From contig JAFXAK010000024.1 in assembly GCA_017517135.1 (NCBI GenBank), positions 116,720 through 180,719 of the forward strand: 64,000 nucleotides of DNA, written 5' to 3'. Positions 43,885 through 52,606 of the stretch are shown here, piece after piece. This stretch comes from Clostridia bacterium. Lineage in GTDB: Bacteria; Bacillota; Clostridia; Oscillospirales; Acutalibacteraceae. The position numbers were made by a program, and so were the translations under genes. The notes below the pieces were generated by a model. That model saw nothing but the letters and a program-made list of their open reading frames with translations, did not search any database and was not told the origin of the DNA. Numbering within the stretch: position 1 is the stretch's first letter; each line of letters starts with the position of its first letter.

Positions 43885-43942
43885 AATGCACTCTCCTAAC
43901 AGGAAAAATTTTATCACAAGCAATTTTCAAAAGCAATTATTA

Positions 43943-43970
43943 TTGACAAATAAACAAAAATATTTATACT
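43943..43970 (+). promoter_or_regulatory. Promoter of the 44006 aldolase gene
   Basis: TTGACA (43943-43948), 16 nt, TATACT (43965-43970). SD AAAGGAAG at 43991-43998. Confidence 0.65.
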
Positions 43971-44005
43971 TTTATATATCATCAATAAAAAAAGGAAGAA
44001 TTAAA

Positions 44006-44926
44006 ATGATTAAAACAATTCCCAACGGTGTTTATCCCACCATGATAACCCCCTATACCGCAGACAATAAGATAGACTACAATGCAGTTGAACAGCTCCT
44101 TCATTGGTATCACGAAAGAGGCGTTGCAGGCATATTTGCAATATGCCAGTCAAGTGAAATCTTCTTTTTAAGCTTTGAAGAAAGACTTGAATTACTTGAC
44201 TTTATTATGAAGCACAAGCCTGCCGATATGACAGTTGTTGCATCAGGCCATACTGCAGATGACCTTGACAGACAGATTTATGAAGCAAACAAATTCATTG
44301 AAAAAAATATTGATGCTTATGTTTTCATTTCAAACAGATTTGCAAAGGCAGACGAAAGCGATGATGTTCTTCTCAAAAATATGGAATATGTGGCATCCGC
44401 TCTGCCCGAAATCGGTCTCGGCGTTTATGAATGTCCTTATCCCTACAAGAGATTGCTCACCCCTTATGTGCTCAAAAAGATGGCTGAAACAGGCAAATAT
44501 CAGTTCCTCAAGGACACCAGCTGTGACCTTAAGCAGATTCAGGCAAAGCTTGATGCCTGCGCGGGCTCTGAGCTTAAAATATACAATGCAAACTCCGCAA
44601 CCTTGCTCGAATCTCTTAAAATCGGCTGTGCGGGCTTCTCGGGTGTTATGGCAAATTTCCATCCCGAGCTTTATTCGGAGCTTGTTTCAATTTACAAAAA
44701 CGATCCTGCAAAGGCTCAGAAAATTCAGGACTTTGTAGGCTTCTTCTCCGTTGCGGAATGTCAGTGCTATCCCGTAAATGCAAAATACTATCTTTCTCTT
44801 GAAGGACTGGATATCAACATAGATTCCCGTGCAAGAAATAAGGCTGAATTCACCCCCAACAGACAGATGGAAATTCAGCAGATGTTTGAGCTTACAAAGC
44901 TTTATAAGGAAAATATACTTAAATAA
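44006..44926 (+). CDS. DapA/NanA-type class I aldolase (dihydrodipicolinate synthase family)
   Basis: 306 residues of a (beta/alpha)8 lyase. The N-terminal PNGVYPTMITPY and AVEQLLHWYHERGV, the Schiff-base Lys in FLKDTSCDLKQI near 163 and the Tyr in GVYECPYPYKRL near 135 define the family. The usual GTTGE loop is replaced by CQSSEIFF, so it is probably not a true DapA; candidates are sialate or other keto-acid lyases. It is transcribed alone from a good promoter, near a Gfo/Idh enzyme and a HAD phosphatase, which would fit sugar-acid use. The frame opens upstream at 43778, but ATG 44006 has the SD site. Confidence 0.82.
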   Translation: MIKTIPNGVYPTMITPYTADNKIDYNAVEQLLHWYHERGVAGIFAICQSSEIFFLSFEERLELLDFIMKHKPADMTVVASGHTADDLDRQIYEANKFIEKNIDAYVFISNRFAKADESDDVLLKNMEYVASALPEIGLGVYECPYPYKRLLTPYVLKKMAETGKYQFLKDTSCDLKQIQAKLDACAGSELKIYNANSATLLESLKIGCAGFSGVMANFHPELYSELVSIYKNDPAKAQKIQDFVGFFSVAECQCYPVNAKYYLSLEGLDINIDSRARNKAEFTPNRQMEIQQMFELTKLYKENILK

Positions 44927-44938
44927 TTCAGATACATC

Positions 44939-44978
44939 AAAAAAAACAAGGTCGGGTTTTAAAAGAATCCCGACCTTG
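44939..44978 (-). terminator. Distal terminator of pckA
   Basis: CAAGGTCGGG and CCCGACCTTG form a 10-bp stem; on the minus strand it is followed by eight T. On the plus strand there is no U tract. Confidence 0.75.
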
Positions 44979-45025
44979 CTGTAAAAATATCATTGACTTG
45001 AGTAATAAACACAAAACAAACTCAA

Positions 45026-45065
45026 AGGCGGTATCAACATCCCAACGGATGTGTTGATACCGCCT
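45026..45065. terminator. Long hairpin between pckA and the 44006 aldolase
   Basis: AGGCGGTATCAACA pairs with TGTTGATACCGCCT (14 bp), with an inner ATCC/GGAT extension and a two-base bulge. Neither strand has a clean U tract (plus: CTTTGTTATT; minus: TTGAGTTTG). It may protect the 3' end of either mRNA or terminate weakly. Confidence 0.55.
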
Positions 45066-45083
45066 CTTTGTTATTAAACAGCC

Positions 45084-46862
45084 TTATGCAAGTCTTGCCT
45101 TGAGACCTTCAAGCTCAGCCTTGATAGCTTCGGGAAGCTTATCACCGAACTTAGCATAGAATTCTTCTATACCGGGAATTTCGTTCTTCCAGAGATCCTT
45201 TTCAACTGTAAGGATTGTTTCAAGAGATTCAAGTGAAACCTCATCCTCAAGACCTGTAAGATCGATATCCTTTGCAAAGGGAACATAACCGATGGCTGTT
45301 TCCTTTGCATCTACCTTGCCGTCGCAACGGTCAAGAATCCAGTTAAGAACACGAAGGTTGTCACCGAAGCCGGGCCACAGGAAGTTACCTTCATCGTCTT
45401 TTCTGAACCAGTTAACATTGAATATCTTGGGAGCCTTTTCGGGATCAAGTGTCTTACCGATGTTAACCCAATGCTGCCAGTAGTCACCCATATTGTAGCC
45501 GCAGAAAGGAAGCATAGCCATGGGATCACGACGGACAACACCAACAGCACCTGCTGCTGCTGCTGTTGTTTCGGAAGCCATAATTGAGCCTACGAATACA
45601 CCGTTGTTCCAGTCTCTTGACTGATATACCAAGGGAGCGAGCTTTGCTCTTCTTCCGCCGAATACGATAGCAGAAATCGGAACACCCTGAGGATTTTCAA
45701 ATTCGGAGCTGAGACAAGGACAGTTTACTGCGGGAGCAGTAAATCTTGAGTTGGGATGAGCACCCTTGATTTCGCTTGTCTGACCGTTCCAGTCTTCACC
45801 GATCCAATCCTTTGCATTTGCAGGAGGATTCTTGTCAAGACCTTCCCACCAAACTGTGTTGTTTTCAAGATTGTGAACAACATTGGTGAAGATTGTGCCC
45901 TGCTTTGTTGAAAGAAGAGCATTGGGGTTGGACTTCATATTTGTGCCGGGAGCAACACCGAAGAAACCGTTTTCGGGGTTGATCGCATAAAGTCTGCCGT
46001 CATCGCCTTTACGGATCCATGAAATATCGTCACCTACGCACCATACTTTATATCCTGCCTTCTTGAAGCCTTCGGGAGGAATAAGCATAGCAAGGTTGGT
46101 CTTACCGCAAGCAGAGGGGAATGCTGCACAGATATACTTTGTTTCACCCTGGGGATTTTCAACACCGAGGATAAGCATATGCTCAGCCTGCCAGCCTTCT
46201 TTCCAGCCCTGGTAAGAAGCAATTCTGAGTGCGAAGCACTTTTTGCCGAGAAGAACATTTCCGCCGTAACCTGAGTTTACGGAGATGATAGTGTTATCCT
46301 GGGGGAACTGACAGATCCAACGCTTTTCTGCATCGATTTCACATTTGCAGTGAAGACCTCTTACCCAGTCATTTGAGTCACCGAGTACATCAAGAACACT
46401 CTTACCTACTCTTGTCATAATAGCCATATTGAGAACAACATAGATAGAGTCTGTAAGCTCAATGCCTGCTTTTGAGAACTTTGAGCCAACGGGTCCCATT
46501 GAATAAGGGATAACATACATAGTTCTGCCCTTATATGAATCCTTAGCTATATCATAAAGCATTTCATAGCAAGCGTTGGGTTCCATCCAATGGTTTGTGG
46601 GGCCTGCTTCTTCTTTTGTGGGAGTACAGATAAGAGTTCTGTCTTCAACACGGGCAACATCATTGGGGTTTGTTCTGTGAAGATAGCATTCAGGAAGAAG
46701 TTCATCATTAAGCTTGATTAATTCACCTGTTGCAATAGCCTGAGCACGAAGCTCATCAATCTGTTCCTTTGAACCGTCAATCCAAACGATTTTGTCAGGC
46801 TTAACAAGTTCAACCTTTTCTTCAATCCAGGAAAGGATTGATTTGTTTGTTGTAAGTGCCAT
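45084..46862 (-). CDS. pckA: Phosphoenolpyruvate carboxykinase (GTP)
   Basis: 592 residues, matching the GTP-dependent class rather than the ~530-residue ATP class. Visible are RTMYVIPYSMGPVGS near 120, YGGNVLLGKKCFALRIAS near 220, the P-loop FPSACGKTN with the reactive Cys near 270, GDDISWIRKGDDG near 296 and the C-terminal FGGRRAKLAPLV. It interconverts oxaloacetate and PEP; in anaerobes it often runs toward oxaloacetate. ATG 46862 follows AAGGAGAGG. It has a consensus promoter and two downstream hairpins, so it is probably highly expressed. Confidence 0.97.
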   Translation of the reverse strand: MALTTNKSILSWIEEKVELVKPDKIVWIDGSKEQIDELRAQAIATGELIKLNDELLPECYLHRTNPNDVARVEDRTLICTPTKEEAGPTNHWMEPNACYEMLYDIAKDSYKGRTMYVIPYSMGPVGSKFSKAGIELTDSIYVVLNMAIMTRVGKSVLDVLGDSNDWVRGLHCKCEIDAEKRWICQFPQDNTIISVNSGYGGNVLLGKKCFALRIASYQGWKEGWQAEHMLILGVENPQGETKYICAAFPSACGKTNLAMLIPPEGFKKAGYKVWCVGDDISWIRKGDDGRLYAINPENGFFGVAPGTNMKSNPNALLSTKQGTIFTNVVHNLENNTVWWEGLDKNPPANAKDWIGEDWNGQTSEIKGAHPNSRFTAPAVNCPCLSSEFENPQGVPISAIVFGGRRAKLAPLVYQSRDWNNGVFVGSIMASETTAAAAGAVGVVRRDPMAMLPFCGYNMGDYWQHWVNIGKTLDPEKAPKIFNVNWFRKDDEGNFLWPGFGDNLRVLNWILDRCDGKVDAKETAIGYVPFAKDIDLTGLEDEVSLESLETILTVEKDLWKNEIPGIEEFYAKFGDKLPEAIKAELEGLKARLA

Positions 46863-46911
46863 AATAGCCTCTCCTTCTTTTAGTGGGGTCATTTTTTTCA
46901 AAATCCATTAA

Positions 46912-46940
46912 ATTATACAGTATTTCTTATGATTTGTCAA
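46912..46940 (-). promoter_or_regulatory. Consensus promoter of pckA
   Basis: On the minus strand, TTGACA (46935-46940), exactly 17 nt, TATAAT (46912-46917). The -35 lies inside the last codons of tsaD. Confidence 0.85.
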
Positions 46941-47937
46941 TATCCAAAGCAGCAGTTGCATTAAGAGACAGGTCGGCAATTTTTCCGCTTTCAAATTCAT
47001 AATATGCCTGTGAGCCTATCATTGCCGCATTGTCGCCGCAGTACTTAAGTTCGGGCATATAAAGTCTGATTTTATATTTTTCACAAAGTGTCTGCATTTG
47101 CTTTCTCAGAACGGAGTTAGCAGAAACGCCTCCGGCAAGCACAAGTGCAGACGGAGAATATTTTTCAATAGCAAGTGCTGTTCTGTCACAAAGACAGGAT
47201 GCAACCGTGTGCATATATGAAGCACCGATATCCTTAATATTGATTTCCTCGCCCTTTTGCTCAAGGTTATGCACAAGATTGATAACAGCGGTTTTCAACC
47301 CCGAAAAGCTGAAATCAAGCTCACTGTTTTCAACGGACGGCTTGGGGAATTTATACGCGAGAGGGTTTCCGCCCTGTGCCGCCTTATCCATATTAAGTCC
47401 GCCGGGATACGGCAAGCCCATAGTTCTTGCCGCCTTATCCATAGCTTCGCCCGCAGCATCATCCTTTGTTCTGCCGATAACCTCATAGTCCGTATACGAT
47501 TTGACATTTATAAGGTGTGTGTGACCGCCCGATACAACAAGTGCAAGAAACGGCGGCTTAAGTTCCGTATGTGAAATATAGTTCGATGCGATATGTCCTC
47601 TTAAATGATGCACGGGAATCAGGGGCAGGTCAGCAGAATAAGACAGCCCCTTTGCGAAATTAACACCGACAAGCAAGGCACCGATAAGACCGGGAGCATA
47701 TGTACACGCAACCGCATCTATATCCGACAAGGTCATTTCTGCCTGCTGTAAGGCTTGCTTTACAACGCCTGAAATTGATTCACAATGTCGGCGTGAAGCG
47801 ATTTCGGGAACAACACCGCCGTACAGTATATGCTCGGGAACCTGTGAAGCGATAACACTTGAAAGCACTTCCCTACCGTCTTTCACAACGGCAGCAGCAG
47901 TATCGTCACAGGAAGATTCAATAGCTAATATATTCAT
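46927..47937 (-). CDS. tsaD: tRNA N6-adenosine threonylcarbamoyltransferase
   Basis: 336 residues, full length. TsaD with TsaB and TsaE places threonylcarbamoyl on A37 of tRNAs reading ANN codons. Marks are LAIESSCDDTAAAVV at the N-terminus, the metal-binding VHHLRGHIASN near 108, LVVSGGHTHL and LAGGVSANSVLR near 270. The frame opens 48 codons upstream inside rimI, but ATG 47937 follows CGGAGA and begins the conserved strand. It follows rimI after 13 nt. Confidence 0.96.
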   Translation of the reverse strand: MNILAIESSCDDTAAAVVKDGREVLSSVIASQVPEHILYGGVVPEIASRRHCESISGVVKQALQQAEMTLSDIDAVACTYAPGLIGALLVGVNFAKGLSYSADLPLIPVHHLRGHIASNYISHTELKPPFLALVVSGGHTHLINVKSYTDYEVIGRTKDDAAGEAMDKAARTMGLPYPGGLNMDKAAQGGNPLAYKFPKPSVENSELDFSFSGLKTAVINLVHNLEQKGEEINIKDIGASYMHTVASCLCDRTALAIEKYSPSALVLAGGVSANSVLRKQMQTLCEKYKIRLYMPELKYCGDNAAMIGSQAYYEFESGKIADLSLNATAALDIDKS

Positions 47938-47950
47938 AAAATTTCTCCGA

Positions 47951-48391
47951 TTAAAAATATATGGTATAAATACATGCGTCCTCTGCAGGATGCGAATAGA
48001 AGTTCCGTCTTTCTCCCGCAAGAACCATTGAGCATTTTTCATAAAGCTTTTTTGCAGCCGTATTTGACTTTCTGACCTCAAGTGTCAGAAAACTGCAATT
48101 CTGATTTTTCGCAATGCTTATTATTTCCTTCATCAGAGCATATCCGATGCCTTTGCCTTGATGCTCCTGCTTTACGGCAATATTGCCGATATATAATTCC
48201 CCCGCAATATTGTCTCCGCTTACATATCCTGCAAATTCTCCTTCACAGATACATACAAGAAATATTGCACTTTCTTTGTCTATTTCACTTTCAATCTGTG
48301 CGGGTGACCAGGGCGGATAAAAGCAAAGCTTTTCGAGCTCTGCGATATCATTGATATGAGATTTATCTGCATTTATAATAAGTGTTTCCAT
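47951..48391 (-). CDS. rimI: Ribosomal protein alanine N-acetyltransferase family (RimI)
   Basis: 146 residues, a GNAT enzyme. The N-terminal LEKLCFYPPWSPAQIESEI, acetyl-CoA loop VKQEHQGKGIGYALM near 75, EVRKSNTAAKKLYEK near 106 and the closing NFYSHPAEDACIYTI match RimI, which acetylates the N-terminal Ala of S18 and sometimes other proteins. It sits between polA and tsaD; rimI-tsaD pairing is common in Firmicutes. It starts two bases after the polA stop. Confidence 0.9.
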   Translation of the reverse strand: METLIINADKSHINDIAELEKLCFYPPWSPAQIESEIDKESAIFLVCICEGEFAGYVSGDNIAGELYIGNIAVKQEHQGKGIGYALMKEIISIAKNQNCSFLTLEVRKSNTAAKKLYEKCSMVLAGERRNFYSHPAEDACIYTIYF

Positions 48392-48393
48392 TG

Positions 48394-51012
48394 TTATCCC
48401 TTTGCCTCATACCAGGTTTTTCCTACAGCCGCCTCAACGGAAAGCTTAACCTTCATCTGAATTGCATTTTCCATTTCCCTCACAAGGATTTCACAAACCT
48501 CCTGAGCTTTATTCTCGGGACACTCAACCATCAGTTCATCGTGTACCTGCATAATAAGCCTTGCCTCGGGTACCTTTTCCGCCAATTCATCATAAACCTT
48601 TATCATTGCAAGCTTTATGATGTCGGCAGCTGTACCTTGTATAGGCATATTTCTTGCAACTCTCTCACCAAAGGCTCTTATCATACCGTTAGAGGATGAC
48701 AACTCCGGAAGATATCTTCTCCTGTGCAAAAGTGTTTCAACATAGCCGTTTTCTTTTGCCGAGACAATACATTCCTTCATATATTTATCAACACCGCTGT
48801 ACAGCGACAGATAAGATTTTATAAAGCTTTCTGCCTCGCTTCTTGTGGTTTTGATATCCTTTGAAAGAGAAAATGCACCGATGCCGTAAACAATACCGAA
48901 ATTAACTGCCTTTGCCTTTGAACGAAGCTCGGATGTTATTTCCTCAAGCGGAACACCGAACACCTTTGAAGCGGTTACTGAGTGAATATCCGTATTACTG
49001 TTAAAGGCTTCAATCATATTATTGTCATCCGCAATAGCGGCAAGAACACGAAGCTCAATCTGTGAATAGTCGGCATCAACAATACAGTAACCTTCTTTAG
49101 CCTTGAAAAATTTTCTGAACTCTCTGCCGACAGCAGTTCGTACGGGAATGTTCTGTAAATTAGGCTCTGTTGAAGACAGTCGGCCTGTTTTTGTTTCGGT
49201 CTGATTAAAGGTTGTGCGTATTCTCCCGTCTGCCTCAACAGCCTTTATAAGCCCGTCACAATATGTGCTTTTAAGCTTTGAAAATGTGCGGTATTCGAGA
49301 ATATATGATACAATCGGGTAATCATCGGCCAATCCTTCAAGCACATCTGCACTTGTTGAATACCCCGATTTTGTTTTCTTTTTACCGGGCAAATTAAGCT
49401 TTTCAAAGAGAATAACTCCTAACTGCTTGGGTGAATTGATATTAAAGGTCTCTCCTGCCAGCTCAAAAACCTTTGCTTCAAGCTCTTTTGCCTTTGCTTC
49501 AAGAATTTTTGAATAATCCTCAATTCCCTTTGTATCAACCGCAATTCCCTCTATTTCCATAGAAGACAGCACTTTTGCAAGCGGGATTTCAATTTCTGAC
49601 AGAAGCTCCTGCTGATTGTTATCGTTAATCAGCGCTTCAAGACGGTGCGAAAGCAGCATAAGCACAGCCGCATTATTGCAAAAATCTGTGTTTTCTTCAA
49701 AAAAGACTTTTGCTTCATCATCAGAAAAAGTCAGCTCTGCAAAAGGAATATTATAGCTTAATGCGAGAACATTCAGAGAAAAATCAGAGGTGTTGGGATT
49801 GAGCAGATATGCAGCAAGAGTTGTGTCAAACACAACATTGTTAAGCTCAATACTGTTCAAAAAACAATACTTGTAAAGCTCTTTGGCATTACACACATAT
49901 TTTTTTATGCTTTTGTTTTTCAGCAGCTCACTTACGGCAGACATAAAGAAAAGGTCTGTATTTTCAACAATATAAACATTTTTCTCGTCACTTATGCCGA
50001 CAGCTTTCAGTTCGTCTTCTGCAAACAAAGCAGTAAAGAAAATGCCTTCACAGTCTGCCGTTACTTTGACAAGGTCTGAGCTTGCAAGCAATTTGAGAGT
50101 AATATTGCTTTTCAGCTCGTCCTTATGAATTTTTTTACCGTTATCGTTTTTGTCAAGTCCGAGCCTTGACAGGAGCTTGAACATTTCGTGGTATGCGAGC
50201 TGATTTTTAAGCTCCTCCTTGTCCTGCTCTTTCAATAAATAAGCAGAAACATCGGTTTCAATCGGTGCGGACAGATTAATCGTACCGAGAGTTTTACTTA
50301 AAAATGCATTCTCTTTACCGACAACAAGCTTGTTTTTCACGGAAGCTGTAGCTTCAAGAGCATCTATATTTTCATATATGGCTTCAATACTTTTATATTT
50401 TTTTATAAGCTCTCCGGCAGTTTTAGGACCTATTCCCGCAACACCGGGAATATTGTCGGAATTATCCCCCTGCAGAGCTTTAAGCTCAATCATCTCAGAA
50501 GGAGTAAGCCCGTATTCTTCAAGCAAGACAGCGGGAGTATATTCAATTGTATGAGTTTTACCGAGCTTTGTTGTTGTAAGCAAAACGGAAACATTATCAG
50601 AAACTATCTGCAAGGAATCCCTGTCACCTGTTGCAACATAGCATTTGCCGTCTTTATACGAATGTGAAAGAGTACCGAGAATATCATCTGCCTCAAATCC
50701 CGGACATTCTATGATTGTACAGCCGTAGGCTCTGAGAATTTTCTTTAACGGCTCAATCTGCTCGGCAAGCTCGGGAGGCATTTTCTTTCTGCCCGCCTTA
50801 TAGCCGTCAAACATATTATGCCTGAATGTGGGCTTATCCGTATCAAATGCAACGGCAACCGCCTCGGGATTGGTCTGCTCAATAAGACTTAAAAATATAT
50901 TCATAAAGCCGAAAATAGCATTGGTATAATGACCGTCCTTTGCAGTAAGCAGTTTTATACCGTAAAAGGCTCTGAATAAAAAGCTGTTACCGTCAATAAC
51001 AAGAAAATTCAT
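48394..51012 (-). CDS. polA: DNA polymerase I
   Basis: 872 residues. The 5'-3' exonuclease covers ~1-290 (FLVIDGNSFLFRAFYG; GDNSDNIPGVAGIGPKTA). The middle domain (~300-470) lacks the DxE pair and the YxxxD of proofreading exonucleases, so 3'-5' activity is probably absent, as in Bacillus PolA. The polymerase domain (~480-872) has DADYSQIELRVLAA, RSKAKAVNFGIVYG and QVHDELMVECPE. It processes Okazaki fragments and repair gaps. SD GGGAG precedes ATG 51012. It heads polA-rimI-tsaD. Confidence 0.97.
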   Translation of the reverse strand: MNFLVIDGNSFLFRAFYGIKLLTAKDGHYTNAIFGFMNIFLSLIEQTNPEAVAVAFDTDKPTFRHNMFDGYKAGRKKMPPELAEQIEPLKKILRAYGCTIIECPGFEADDILGTLSHSYKDGKCYVATGDRDSLQIVSDNVSVLLTTTKLGKTHTIEYTPAVLLEEYGLTPSEMIELKALQGDNSDNIPGVAGIGPKTAGELIKKYKSIEAIYENIDALEATASVKNKLVVGKENAFLSKTLGTINLSAPIETDVSAYLLKEQDKEELKNQLAYHEMFKLLSRLGLDKNDNGKKIHKDELKSNITLKLLASSDLVKVTADCEGIFFTALFAEDELKAVGISDEKNVYIVENTDLFFMSAVSELLKNKSIKKYVCNAKELYKYCFLNSIELNNVVFDTTLAAYLLNPNTSDFSLNVLALSYNIPFAELTFSDDEAKVFFEENTDFCNNAAVLMLLSHRLEALINDNNQQELLSEIEIPLAKVLSSMEIEGIAVDTKGIEDYSKILEAKAKELEAKVFELAGETFNINSPKQLGVILFEKLNLPGKKKTKSGYSTSADVLEGLADDYPIVSYILEYRTFSKLKSTYCDGLIKAVEADGRIRTTFNQTETKTGRLSSTEPNLQNIPVRTAVGREFRKFFKAKEGYCIVDADYSQIELRVLAAIADDNNMIEAFNSNTDIHSVTASKVFGVPLEEITSELRSKAKAVNFGIVYGIGAFSLSKDIKTTRSEAESFIKSYLSLYSGVDKYMKECIVSAKENGYVETLLHRRRYLPELSSSNGMIRAFGERVARNMPIQGTAADIIKLAMIKVYDELAEKVPEARLIMQVHDELMVECPENKAQEVCEILVREMENAIQMKVKLSVEAAVGKTWYEAKG

Positions 51013-51084
51013 ATAATTACTCCCAAAATAAAAAATAATATTTTCTGACTTTATATTTTAACACAAAAATAATGATAATTCTAC

Positions 51085-51113
51085 TTTATTTTAAATATTT
51101 TTTATGTTAATAT
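51085..51113 (+). promoter_or_regulatory. Candidate promoter of dusB
   Basis: TTTATT (51085-51090), 17 nt, TAATAT (51108-51113) with TG at 51105-51106. The ATG at 51104 lies inside this promoter, supporting the TTG start further down. Confidence 0.45.
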
Positions 51114-51151
51114 ATCCGTTGTCAGATTCATTTTTTTCGGAGGATGTAATT

Positions 51152-52114
51152 TTGTTTATTGCAGATGTTGAAATTTCGGGATATTGTGCCTTAGCGCCTA
51201 TGGCAGGAGTTGCAGACAGAGCCTTCAGAGAGCTGTGTAAAAACTTCGGTGCGGCATATACCGTGGGTGAAATGGTAAGTGCCAAAGGTATCACAATGAA
51301 TGACAAAAAATCACAGGAGCTTTTAACAATTTCCGATTGTGAAAGACCGAGTGCGGTGCAGTTATTCGGAAATGTTCCCGAAATAATGGCAAAAGCCGCT
51401 GAATATTCCTTGAAATTCTCCCCCGAAATAATTGATATCAATATGGGCTGCCCGGCTCCTAAAGTCATCAAAAACGGCTGCGGCTCCGCATTGATGAAAG
51501 ACACAAAACTTGCAGGAGAAATAGTAAAAGCCGTTTCTGAGGCGGTAAATGTGCCCGTTACGGTTAAAATGAGAACAGGCTGGGATAAAGATTCTGTTAA
51601 CTGTGTTGAATTGGCAAAAACAGTTGAAGAAAACGGTGCGGCAGCAATATGCGTTCACGGCAGAACAAAGGAACAGATGTATACTCCCCCTGCCGATTTA
51701 GACTCAATAAAGGCTGTTAAATTGGCGGTGTCTATTCCCGTTATCGGCAACGGAGATATTTATACTCCCGAGGATGCAAAGAGAATGTATGACTACACAG
51801 GCTGTGACCTTGTAATGGTCGGCAGAGGTGCATTGGGTATGCCGTGGATTTTCGGACAGATAAATGAATATCTTGAAAAAGGCTCATACTCCCCCGCCCC
51901 CTCTGTTGAAGAACGAATGAAAATTATGCTCGGACACGCAAACAGAATCTGTGAGCTTCGCGGAGACAAAATCGGTATGTGTGAAATCAGAAAGCACGCT
52001 TTATGGTATACAAAAGGACTTAAAGGCTCTGCTAAACTGAGAAAAGAGTTAAGTACCGTACAAAATATGGACGAATTATATGAGCTTAGTAAAAAAATCG
52101 CTTCGGGACTGTAA
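51152..52114 (+). CDS. dusB: tRNA-dihydrouridine synthase, TTG start
   Basis: 320 residues of an FMN-dependent TIM barrel that reduces uridines in tRNA D-loops. Marks are CALAPMAGVADRAFREL near residue 12, the catalytic Cys in INMGCPAPKVIKNG near 95, VKMRTGWD near 138, ICVHGRTKEQ near 166 and IGNGDI followed by DLVMVGRGALG. The frame opens at ATG 51104, but TTG 51152 is preceded by CGGAGG at eight nt and gives the family N-terminus. It is a DusB-type enzyme by length. tRNA-Ser follows from its own promoter. Confidence 0.92.
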   Translation: MFIADVEISGYCALAPMAGVADRAFRELCKNFGAAYTVGEMVSAKGITMNDKKSQELLTISDCERPSAVQLFGNVPEIMAKAAEYSLKFSPEIIDINMGCPAPKVIKNGCGSALMKDTKLAGEIVKAVSEAVNVPVTVKMRTGWDKDSVNCVELAKTVEENGAAAICVHGRTKEQMYTPPADLDSIKAVKLAVSIPVIGNGDIYTPEDAKRMYDYTGCDLVMVGRGALGMPWIFGQINEYLEKGSYSPAPSVEERMKIMLGHANRICELRGDKIGMCEIRKHALWYTKGLKGSAKLRKELSTVQNMDELYELSKKIASGL

Positions 52115-52162
52115 GCTTATAAATTTTTGCAAAAATTAATCTCATATTTTTACAAAAAAGAC

Positions 52163-52191
52163 TTGATTTTTTTGTGTGTGTCGGTTATAAT
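52163..52191 (+). promoter_or_regulatory. Promoter of tRNA-Ser
   Basis: TTGATT (52163-52168), 17 nt, TATAAT (52186-52191); transcription should start around 52198, a few bases before the tRNA. Confidence 0.75.
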
Positions 52192-52205
52192 ACATTTCGG
52201 CTTGT

Positions 52206-52297
52206 GGAGAGTTGTCCGAGTTGGCCGAAGGAGCACGATTGGAAATCGTGTATACGTCATAAGCGTATCAAGGGTTCGAATCCCTTACTCTCCGCCA
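52206..52297 (+). tRNA. tRNA-Ser (anticodon GGA)
   Basis: A 92-nt class II tRNA. The acceptor arms GGAGAGT and ACTCTCC pair, discriminator G and encoded CCA follow; the D arm is CCGAGTTGGCCGAAGG, the anticodon loop TTGGAAA (GGA) sits in stem CACGA/TCGTG, the long variable arm is TACG...CGTA and the T arm GGGTTCGAATCCC. It reads UCC and UCU codons. Confidence 0.97.
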
Positions 52298-52298
52298 G

Positions 52299-52333
52299 AA
52301 AAAATCGACTTGCAATAGCAGGTCGATTTTTTT
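52299..52333 (+). terminator. Terminator of tRNA-Ser
   Basis: An AATCGACTTGC/GCAGGTCGATT stem with one G-U pair, followed by seven T. Confidence 0.85.
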
Positions 52334-52335
52334 AT

Positions 52336-52505
52336 CCATTGCGAAAGCAATGGTATATCATCACGCTTTAGCGTGTATATCATCGCCGAAGGCGTATATC
52401 ATCACACGAAGTGTGCATAAAGCTTTCGCAATGATGATATACAAGACTGTGTCTTGATGATATGCAATTCCTTACGGAATTGATGATATACACGGCTTTG
52501 CCGTG
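52336..52505. repeat. Array of seven different hairpins with a conserved linker
   Basis: Seven short perfect palindromes with unlike sequences are spaced by one linker. Stems: CCATTGC-GAAA-GCAATGG (52336), CACGC-TTTA-GCGTG (52362), CGCC-GAA-GGCG (52384), CACAC-GAA-GTGTG (52403), CAAGAC-TGT-GTCTTG (52442), CAATTCC-TTAC-GGAATTG (52465), CACGGC-TTT-GCCGTG (52491). The linker is TATATCATC after the first three and its complement GATGATATA (once ...TG) before the last three. CATTGCGAAAGC (52337-52348) is also complementary to GCTTTCGCAATG (52422-52433), so the two halves can fold on each other. Not a CRISPR and not coding. Confidence 0.85.
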
Positions 52506-52606
52506 ATTAATATGCAGTGGGTTAAATCCATACGCCAACAATTCAAATGACATCAAATTTATACAACCCCTTTTTATTAATGTAAAATCAAACATTATCC
52601 GCATAT
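52506..52606. other. A/T-rich spacer with no recognisable feature
   Basis: Between the hairpin array and the hairpin at 52607 I see no gene with a ribosome site, no promoter of quality and no repeat. Confidence 0.4.

Noticed and set aside
43974-43983. TATATCATC near 43975 as a second copy of the hairpin array
   Set aside because: A single linker-like match with no palindromes beside it; probably chance in A/T-rich DNA.
51104-51151. ATG 51104 as the dusB start
   Set aside because: It overlaps a likely -10 element, has no SD, and adds residues not typical of Dus proteins; TTG 51152 has CGGAGG in place.
52336-52505. CRISPR array
   Set aside because: The repeated part is only a 9-nt linker, the units between are palindromes rather than unique spacers, orientation flips midway, and no cas genes are near.
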